64,000 nucleotides of DNA from Plotosus lineatus. Its lineage: Eukaryota > Chordata > Actinopteri > Siluriformes > Plotosidae. The notes under the pieces are model-generated. The model was given only the letters and a program-made list of their open reading frames with translations. It was not told the DNA's origin and made no database searches. The stretch covers positions 39,575,001-39,639,000 of the forward strand of contig CM045733.1 of the NCBI GenBank assembly GCA_024760905.1, given 5' to 3'. The position numbers and the translations under genes were made by a program. Shown piece by piece: positions 51,601 to 61,778 of the stretch (within the stretch, counting starts at the first letter, position 1; the number at the start of each line of letters is the position of its first letter).

Positions 51601-54456
51601 GTCCATGCCTCAAGAAATTCAGTAGGAGTTGTGAAGTACAGTTTTTTCTTTGTTGTTGTTGGGTTTTTTTTTTTTTTTTTTTTTGATGATTTCATAAGTT
51701 CTGCCTGAGGTTGACTATTTTTTAACGTGTGTGTGTGTGTGTGTGTGTGTAGATGACGGGCTTCAACGCTGACAAGATAAAGAAGGTTTATGGAAAATTC
51801 TGCAGTCGCCACAATGAGGCTGTGAATGCGTACAAAGAGCTACACACTCGGGACAAACGCTTTCAGGCTTTCATCAAGGTTTAAACACACACATACACAA
51901 GCACAAAAAAAATTAAATATTTTGCAAGATACGGGCTAAAATTATTGTTTCAATTTATTTGTCTGTCTAAAAGAGAACGTTCAGCACAGAGACACAGAAT
52001 ACATTTTAGATGACCCCTCGTTCTAAGTTTTTCACTCACGAGGACTTATTCAGATTCTATACTTATTATGTAAAATTACTTGTAGAACTATCACCACTGA
52101 CACATCATCTCACATCAGCAACCCGTCACAACCAGAACAGCTTCCTGAGCTTGTACCTCCCCAGAACTGACGAGCTATGGAACAACTTCCCTACCTACAT
52201 AGTTAAAGTCTGTTGGTTTTTACACCCAAGCCTAGTGGCTCATCAGGCCGTTGCTTATCCCCGGTTTCTGTAGCGTGAAGCTACCAGGAGTTCAACTCCT
52301 CCTGGATGGGATGCTAGTCCATCGCAGGTTACCTTTCCAGTATATTTTTACTGGTACCCATTTATACTGCTGGATGAACAGGGGCACACTTGTGGTTGAG
52401 ACCTTGCCCAGGGGTCTTAGCACTGTGAAGGTCTCAATGGGATTTGAACTCACAACCTCCCGATCATGAATGCAGCACCCTAACACTACACCACCGGCTC
52501 CACCCCTACCTACATAAAGCATGAAATAATTTTCACTGCATTTAAAGGGCATCATATGATTTATATTCAGAGAAACGTTGAACGTACTGCCCTCCTTGAT
52601 GAGAATGGCTGTATAGTAGCACATATTTGTAGCGTGTATTTTGTATAAGGGTGTTTGTAAGGAGAAAAGTATTCAGTGGAACAGAAGGTCTGGGGGTTTT
52701 TCCATCACCTTAATTTTTCTTCCTTTTCTTTTTCATTTGCTTGTTGAATATTTGTATGATGTTAATGTCGTTGTTGGGTGACGAGTCTCAATCAACTCAA
52801 TTAAAGATTACTTGATTGATTTTAGTTGACAAGTATTTCCAGTTCATTGCTTACATCATTATTATATGTAAGATTGTGGATTAAATATTTTGAATTCCTG
52901 ATATTTTACAATAATTTTACTTCATTGATGGTTTTAACAAGAGTTGTCAGTGACTGAACATGTTGTCATGGCACGCATGTGTGTGTTTTGCAGAAAAAAA
53001 TGAGCAGTGCCGTGGTCAGGAGGTTGAGTATTCCTGAGTGCATCTTATTAGTCACACAACGCATCACCAAATACCCCGTCCTGCTGCAGAGACTGCTGCA
53101 GTACACCCGAGGTGCACACACATTCTGTTTACTAATATAAATTCAAACAATGTGTATTATAAACAGAAAATATTGAAAAATATTATGTTAAGTAAATACG
53201 TATAGTAATTTGTGTTAAATAACTTATTGGCCTCACATTTTAATTACTATAATCGACGTAATAAAAAATTTAGGTCAAACTTACCAATTTAATTCAATCA
53301 GTCTCTGTAACGGTAAAGTGAGGCGTTCACTGCCTGTAAAAGTGAGTTTACATGGTATTTCAAGACCCCCTGCCACTGGGGAATGTCTATAATGTTCATC
53401 AGTAACAACACATTTGATTGTGCCACCGTGCTTTAAAAACAGGAAAATACTTTGCTGTATTCTCTTGGTAAATGTCCAACAAGATGAATCATTACAAACT
53501 GCTACAGCAAAACTATGGGATGCTCTGAATGAATGGAGCGATGAGCCAGATATGGACTTATCAGAAAGTGATGACCTAGTATTTTTCACCTGATTCTCCT
53601 GCTCACTGACTTCATATATTTAAAGACATGTGCTTTTCAATGTTCCATGTGCTAAAGTTGCCCTTTGTGTTCATTGGTTCAATGTGCCATGTGCAGATTT
53701 TACATCTGGGGAAAATATTTAAAGGAATAGCGGGAGGGAAAATTAAAGGGTCTTTTTTTTTTTTTTAACTGTTTATTTTCAGTTTTCATGTAAGTAATTT
53801 GGTTGATACAACAAAATGAATAATACCAGTAAAACACTCTTATTGTTCTGTTATTATTCATGGTTTCCACCTCTATGGTAATAAGCACTTACGTGCCACT
53901 CCGCTGGTAAGCATTTTAATAAGCGTCCACCCACTCCAATTTTGTAACTGCCCTGGGCGCTTATCACTTCGAATACGGTAAATTAACTGAGCTGAGCCCT
54001 GTTCATTAACATGTTCCTTGTGTGTTTGTTTAGAGCCGGAGGAGCAGGCAGATGTAGCTGAGGCTCTGCAGCAGGTGAAGGAGGTGCTAACGAGCGTGGA
54101 CTCGAAAGTAAATGAGTATGAGAAGAGGAGAAGGCTGAAGGAGGTGTATAACCGTACAGACAGCAAGTCCATCATGAGGATGAAAAGTGGGCAGATGTTT
54201 GCCAGAGAGGACTTAATCAGAGGGCGAAAACTTTTGCATGATGGCCCACTGCAGGTCAAAAATGCAGCAGGGCGACTCAAAGGTGAGTTATTGTGTGTTA
54301 CCTTAGCACTAGAGTTGGCATGTGTGAGCCAGGGTTGGGTTTAGAGGCAATGAAGTTTATGATTAATGTCATAGTGTGTTCATGTGTATTTTATATTACA
54401 ATTATATTAATTGGTTATAAATCCGAATTGTTTTGTTGTACATCACCTGACAGGAA

Positions 54457-54487
<31 letters not shown>

Positions 54488-54876
54488 TGTGTGTGTTGTC
54501 AGATGTGCAAGCGTTGCTGTTGTCAGATGTGTTCGTGTTCCTGCAGGAAAAAGATCAGAAATATGTCTTTGCCTCTCTGGTATGTTCGTGCACGCTTCCA
54601 AACACACACACACACACCAAACACACACACACAGTATAAGCTTGTACATTATGAAGTTTTCTCTTGCTGGAACAGGATCAGCGCAGCACAGTAATCTCAC
54701 TGCAGAAGCTGATCGTGAGGGAGGTGGCAAATGAAGAACGCGGCCTTTTCTTTATCACTGCGGGTATTGCGAAGCCTGAGATGGTAGAGGTTCATGTCAG
54801 CTCCAAAGATGAGAGAAACACGTGGATGCAGCTTATTCAGAACGCTGCCAATTCTACGTGAGATGCGCACATGCAT

Positions 54877-54931
<55 letters not shown>

Positions 54932-57111
54932 AAGATTGTGTTTCCTGATAAGGTAGTGTGTGGTGAATTAAAACCAATGTTTAAATTATGATTATAACCT
55001 GGAGGAAGTTAAATTCCTTTTGATGTGTTTGTGTCTCCGCAGAGATAAGGATGATGATGAAGGAGTGCCGAGTGAAAACGAAGAAGAAAAGAGACTGACT
55101 GAAAGCAAAGCCAAAGAGATGAGGGGTTAACAGACACACACATTTCAGCCTTAACATTGTTTCAGTGCTCTTCGTTCGTCATTTGTTTAAATTTGTTTTA
55201 GAATTATGAATGATAATAGTCATGTGCGTTCATGTGTGTATTCTCAGATCAACTGCAGAAGAAGGATGAACAGATTGTTACACTGTTGGAAGAAAAAGTA
55301 CGTCTGTTCCGTGAGCTGTGCGACTGTACGAATCAGGAAGACACTTCCCTCCGCAACAGAATGTTGTTCAGGGCCACAAGTGATGTCATGAAAGGAGAGC
55401 CAATCATCAAAGATGCCCTGAAGGAAGGTAAGGCCTGGGATGGCTGCATCATTAATTCACTTCCTCAGTGCATGGTTTTACATTTGTTGGTTTTTCATGT
55501 AGTTTAAACTGCAGTTGTTTTTCTGTGGTGTCTGGGTAATGTTTTAGCATCCGCTGCAAAGTATATAACTTAGAAATGCTTCAAAATGTGATGTACTGTA
55601 CTTTGGTCGGTTCTGGGAGGTACAGTACCTGTGGTAACTGATGCAATCATGCATAAATTGGGTACCATGAGCTGCTGTTTAAATGAATAGTTTTAGGAAA
55701 TAGGTATGGGACTGTGTTTTTTATCAACTAAACCCTAATTGAGCTGAAATTCGATGTAGTCTGGCGTTCTGATAATTTGAAATTGGGTTTAATTTTTTTT
55801 AAAAAAAGAACATGTCCACATTCAACAGGTGCTTTACAAAACTACCTTTCAGCCATCGTCCAAAAACTTGATAAACGTGTTCTTGTCATGTGTTTTGTCA
55901 TTATTATTATTCATATTTAAGAATTTGGTTTATTTACATTGACGTTTGTGTGTGTGCAAGTGCAGTTGAGACATTACAGGAGATGGTGACCAGCAGTGTC
56001 GTGGGACAGCAGATGTGTGTGGGACACGAGGAGTCAAGTGTGGGTGCAGGGTCTGTAAGTTTACCGCGAAGAGCCGAGACGTTCGGGGGCTTTGACTGCC
56101 ACCAAATGAACATCTCAAAGAGTAAGAGTCTGCGTATGAGTGAGTGAGGTGAGTGAGCGAGCGAGCAAGTAACTGTTTCTATCTGATCTCCACGTTTGCA
56201 GATGTAGATCGCGAGGAAGCAGATGATCTGCGCCGTACCGAGTCAGACAGTGTTCTGAAGAAGGTGTGTGTGTGCATGTGTGTACCTTATCATTAAGATG
56301 CGACTTTAGGATGTAACTCGATCATGTCGATTTCTCCTCTTGAACATCCGAAGGATTCGTTCATTTCTTTCCACTGAGGCCACTCAGATATTTGTTTAGT
56401 CCCTTGTCATCTCAAGACTAGACTACTGCAACTCACTCCTGGCAGGTTTGCTTTTGAGCATTACACGACTACTGCAACTGATGGAATGGAGCTGCACGGC
56501 TTAATTTCAACCTTCCCAAATTTTCCTACACCACAGCACCGCTACACTGTTTCCACTGGCTTCCTGTAGCTACCCAGATTACATTCCTAACACTAATGCT
56601 TGCCTACAAAGCCAAAAAATGTACCTGAACCCTCCTACCTCAAAACACTTATTAGATCCTGCACTGCACCGTGTTCTATCAGATCCTCTAGCACTGCTAG
56701 ATTGGTCTCTCCTTCTCGCAAGGAACAAGGGAAACTTGCATCTTATTACTTCTCTGTTCTGGCTCCAAGGTGGTGGTATGAACTTCCTCGGGATGTCCGG
56801 ACAACTGAGAATTACTGAGTGTTTTCATATAGTCTGTGTCCTGGCAGACCAGTACAAGAATATATTGAGTGATAGTGACTTTAAAGCACTTCTCCAAGTC
56901 GCTTTGGATAATAGTGTCTGCTAAATGCTGTCAATTTAACTGTAATAACTCCTGTTGTCCACAGGGGGGCACCGCAAACCTGCTGCTTTTACACAAGAGG
57001 AATAGTGAGGTAGGTTTTGTGTGTGCCTTGTGTGTAAGGACCTGAAATGTGACTTATTCTTTTGGCATCACTGTTCCCTACTAGCTCACCCAAAATGAAT
57101 TTCTCTCTTGC

Positions 57112-57169
<58 letters not shown>

Positions 57170-57754
57170 CAGGTCCTCCAGAGTGTTACTCATCTACATG
57201 ATCTGCTGAACACCTTACAGGTAAGTCAGCACTGGTAGTGGTTTGTTGCAGTGTCTTGCGTTTACTGTGTTCAACTTTGCATGTTAAAGTGAGGGTCAGT
57301 TTGTCATGATGTGTGTTTTATGTTTCAATCATTGCGTTAATTATTGTGTTACTCTTACAACCTGCTCCAGATGTGTCATGTTGTCTTATCACACTGTAAG
57401 TTACCCTGTCAGTGTGTTTTTTACCTTGTGACTATTGCTGCATGTGTGTGTCACAGGTAGTGTTAGTCCGTCACAATGTGTTAATTACACTGTCAGTTGG
57501 TGGGGTGTTTTCATTGTTTCAGGATAACCATCAGTGTGTTTGTTATGGTCTGTGTGCTACAGACAGTGTTAGTTTGTGTTTGTTACTGTTTAACTAGAGC
57601 CATCTATTAATTAGTGTGCTACAGTTTGGGTGTTGTTACTGTGTTCTGTGATTGTATGTTACAGTGTAACTGGCGGTGTGTTAGTTTCTGTGTCACTGTG
57701 AGTTCTGCTTCAGATTAAGGATCAAGCTTGTTGATGGTGGAGATGTCTCCTGTC

Positions 57755-57815
<61 letters not shown>

Positions 57816-59599
57816 ATACTTTGCCACGTGGTGTTTGATAGTGTGTGATAGTGTGTTTATGTGTCAGTAGGTGTGTAAGAATTGTTATGTAGTGTTTTAT
57901 ACTCTTGGGGCTCTTGGGTGATGACTGTATACATTTGTGTTCAAAATAATATCAGTGTATTTAAAAAAATGAATAAATCTCTTGACAGCATGACACATTC
58001 TATTCCAAATCAAAACACGAGGAAAATTTTTTATCAAATTTGTGTTACCCTTTTAAAGAAATTGAATAAAGGTGAATATCAGATGTTTTAAAAAGATAGC
58101 GGTGTCTACCTTCTTTACAAACTCACATTCACTGTATAAGGATTTTATTTTCCTTTGAATCATTATTTAGTTGTATGACCACCGTTTCTTAATACCTGCT
58201 GTACATCTGTGTAGCATGGAGTCAACCAACTTCTCGTACCTGTGAAAAGATATTCCAGCCCAGGATGATCGGACTGTATGCCACAGTTCTTCTATATTTC
58301 TTGGTTTTGCCTCAGAAACTGCATTGTTGATGTCACCCCACAAGTTTTCTATTGGATTGAGATCCGGGGATTGGGCTGTGTCTCCATAACATCAATCTTG
58401 TTGGTCTGGAACCAAGATGTTGCCTGTTTACTGTTGTTTGGGGTTGTTTTCTTGTTGGAGACCCATTTTGAGGGCATTTCCTCTTCAGCAGAGGCTGCAT
58501 GACCTCTTGAAGTATTGCGATGTATTCAAACTGATCCGTGGTGCGATATGCGATAAGTAGGTCCGACACTGTAGTATGAGAAAGATCTCCATATCATGAT
58601 GCTTGCACCACCAGGCTACACTGTGTTCACAGTGTACTGGGGCTTGAATTCTGTGTTTGTAGGTCATCTACGATTGGCCACTAGACCTAAAAATACCAAT
58701 CTTACTTTCACCAGTCCACAGGATGTTGCGCCATTTCTCTTTAGGCCAGTCAGTGTGCTCTTCGGTTTACATGTAACCTCTTCAGTGCGTCTTTTTCCAA
58801 CAGTGGGACTTTGCAGGAACTTCTTGCAGATAACTCGGCTTCACATAGGCATCTTCTAATTGTAACAGGACTCACAGGTAACTTTAGATCTTCTTTGATC
58901 TCCTGGAGCTGATTGGTGGCCGAGTCCTTACTGTTTTGACTCTTGTTCAATCCATTCAAACAGTAGTTTTCACTTTCTTCCACGTCTTTCAGGTTTTAGT
59001 TGCCATTTTCAAGTATTTGTGATTTTTTTTTTTTTTTTAACTTGGCATCCCATTCTTTTCTGCACTTCTTTATGTTTTCGTCTCCAATTAACCTTTTAAT
59101 CAAGGTACACTGTTCTTCTGAACAATGTCTGAAACGACCCATTTTCCTCTGCTTTCCTTCCATAAATAAGGACCATAATTGGCACCTGTTTTTTAAAGAA
59201 TGATTGACGTCCCTAATTGAACTCCACACTGCTATTATTTTGAATACGCCCCTTTCAATTAATGATTCAGTTACACAGAATCTGCAGCATGCATGTCAGG
59301 ACTGTAGCGTCTGTTGGATTCTCTTCCTCTACTACACCTGATAGTAAATTATTTGCCATGTAGAAATATCATTTCAACTAAAAACACTGACTGACTGAGA
59401 TTCGTGAAGTCTGAGGGCAGCCGTGGCCTAATGGATAGTGCAGGTTTGGGACCAAAAGGCGATTGGTTCTATTCCTGAAAGAGCAGGGAAAATATGTGGC
59501 AGTATATCTTCGCTTTCTGTACCTTAATGGCTAAAGAGCCCTTGAGCAAGGCACCGAACCCCCAACTGTTCCCTGGCACAGCAACTTGGCTGCTGATTG

Positions 59600-59657
<58 letters not shown>

Positions 59658-60595
59658 CAGAGCTTTCGGATTAAACACCAGTATGTACATTATAAAGTAA
59701 TTTGAGACGGAGTCTGTCTGATATTTGTGCTTTAAACACTGTAGATAATAGAGTTGTCTGTCTGTCTGCCAGGCCGTGGTGGTTCAGCAGGACACTTTCA
59801 TCGAAGAGCAGCGTCAGACCCTGAGCTCGTTGTCTCTTCGTCACCCTTCCATTTCGTCCTTGTCCTCTGTCTCATCCTTGTCGTCATGTTCATCCCGGCC
59901 GAGCTCTTTGATGGAGCAAGAGAAGCAGCGACAGGAGGAGAAGATCCGGGAGGAAGAAAAGAGGAGGAGAGAGGAAGATGAAAAGAAAAAGAGAGAGGAG
60001 GACGAAGACAGGAGAAAACGAGAGGAAGATCTGAGGCTGCGGGAGGAGAGACTCCTCGCCATGGAGGAGGAGACGCAGAGAAGATGTCAGGTACTGCAAC
60101 AGGAGCAGCAGGAGCTCAAAAACAAGAAGGAAGATTACCAAAAAGAGCTGCTGAGACTCCGAGACGACCTGAGGAGATTGAAGCGAGAGAAAGAGCAGCT
60201 ACACACACAGCAATACAACATGGAGGTACACACACACATCGACACACCTGTATTCAGTACACCTGGATTTATAGTGTTTACTCCTCCACTCCTCTCGGTC
60301 TCTCCACAGGATTCATTTGAACAGAGACCGCGTACCTCCTCCACTGCATCAGAAGACTCGCTGAAATTCCCGAGTCTCACCGAGGTTCCTGAAGCTGTGG
60401 AGGTTTTCTCTCGAGCAGACTCCAAACGCAAGGCCAAGAACCTAAACCCGTTTTCTTCCAGTGGTGGACAGAAGGTCGGTGCTGTCGAGGCACAATGCCA
60501 AATACCAAGCTGCCTGCTGCAGCTCACTAAAACCAAAGACAAGAAGGAGAAGAAGAAAAAGAAAGGAAAAGGAGGCCAGCAGAGTCAGGCTACAG

Positions 60596-60662
<67 letters not shown>

Positions 60663-61730
60663 CATTCTCTCTCTTTCTCTCATAAGCACACATGCTCACA
60701 CTCGCACACACAGGAGCATGTCTGTCCTCACTCACACACCTTTACATGAGTACACACACAAGTGTTCTCTCTCTCACACACACACACAAGTCCACATGCA
60801 CGCATGTCCTCTCACTTATTATGCATACAATTATTGGCACCCCAGTAATGATAGTGTGTGTGTGTTAAAAGTCCTACCTTTATGCGATGTATTTATTTAG
60901 GGAAAGCAGTAGGGATGTCATTGACTATCGGAATATTGCCGATATAATTATGTCGATCGATAATCGATACCTATAAAAGGGATATCGATACTTCTAACAT
61001 TATAGCTTCCTGTGTTCATGACAGCGTCTGTAGTAAATGCCATTTTCAATGACCCCCCTAGTAACTGGTATGTCCCGCTTCTCTGGATAGTAAATCCTGA
61101 GAAAAAAATCCGTCCCTGCTTCTAGTGTGCCGTCAGAGCGCGTGTTCTCAACAGCACGGAACATTTTGAACAAGAAGAGACACTTATCAATGGATAATGC
61201 AGATATGTGCATCTTCTTGCATCATAATTATGAATTGTAAAAATGCATCTCTTAAACTTTTCAATTGTGAAGTGTTTGTAGAATAGAAACAACTTGCTTG
61301 AAATTAACTCGTAAACAAGTGTTTATAAATTTGTTAAATACAAAAAGGTGTTAATTAAAATCTTGTCGAAAAACTATTTCCTGCCTTTTATTTCAGATTT
61401 GGCTTTAGTAATTGGTCACTTTATTATAAAATAATAAATGCATTATACAAACTACTGTAATATATCTTAGTCTGTTCTATTTAATGCATTTATGGAACAG
61501 TACAGCAATATTCTAATGTTTCGATACATCGGAAATTTTTTTTTTAATCGATACCAATAATAGGTTTTCAATGACACCCCTAGAAAGCAGCTCTGTTATC
61601 AAGAATTTATCTTCAACTGAAACTAACCATTTATTTGCGCCACTGGAATTTGTGTTCAATGTGAGAAGCAGCTACTTCACCACTATTTTTACAAATGGAT
61701 TTAGTGAGGTGTGTTTTTACTTGTGCATTA

Positions 61731-61778
<48 letters not shown>

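Noticed and set aside
53281..53589. A 102-residue minus-strand frame
   Set aside because: The plus strand of the same DNA reads as a Tigger-like C-terminus ending in a stop, which explains the open antisense frame better.
59776..60900. A single 374-residue frame from exon y to 60900
   Set aside because: It contains real coding sequence (59773-60225, 60310-60595) but reads through two introns, including a CA microsatellite. GT/AG sites and phases show the true exon limits.
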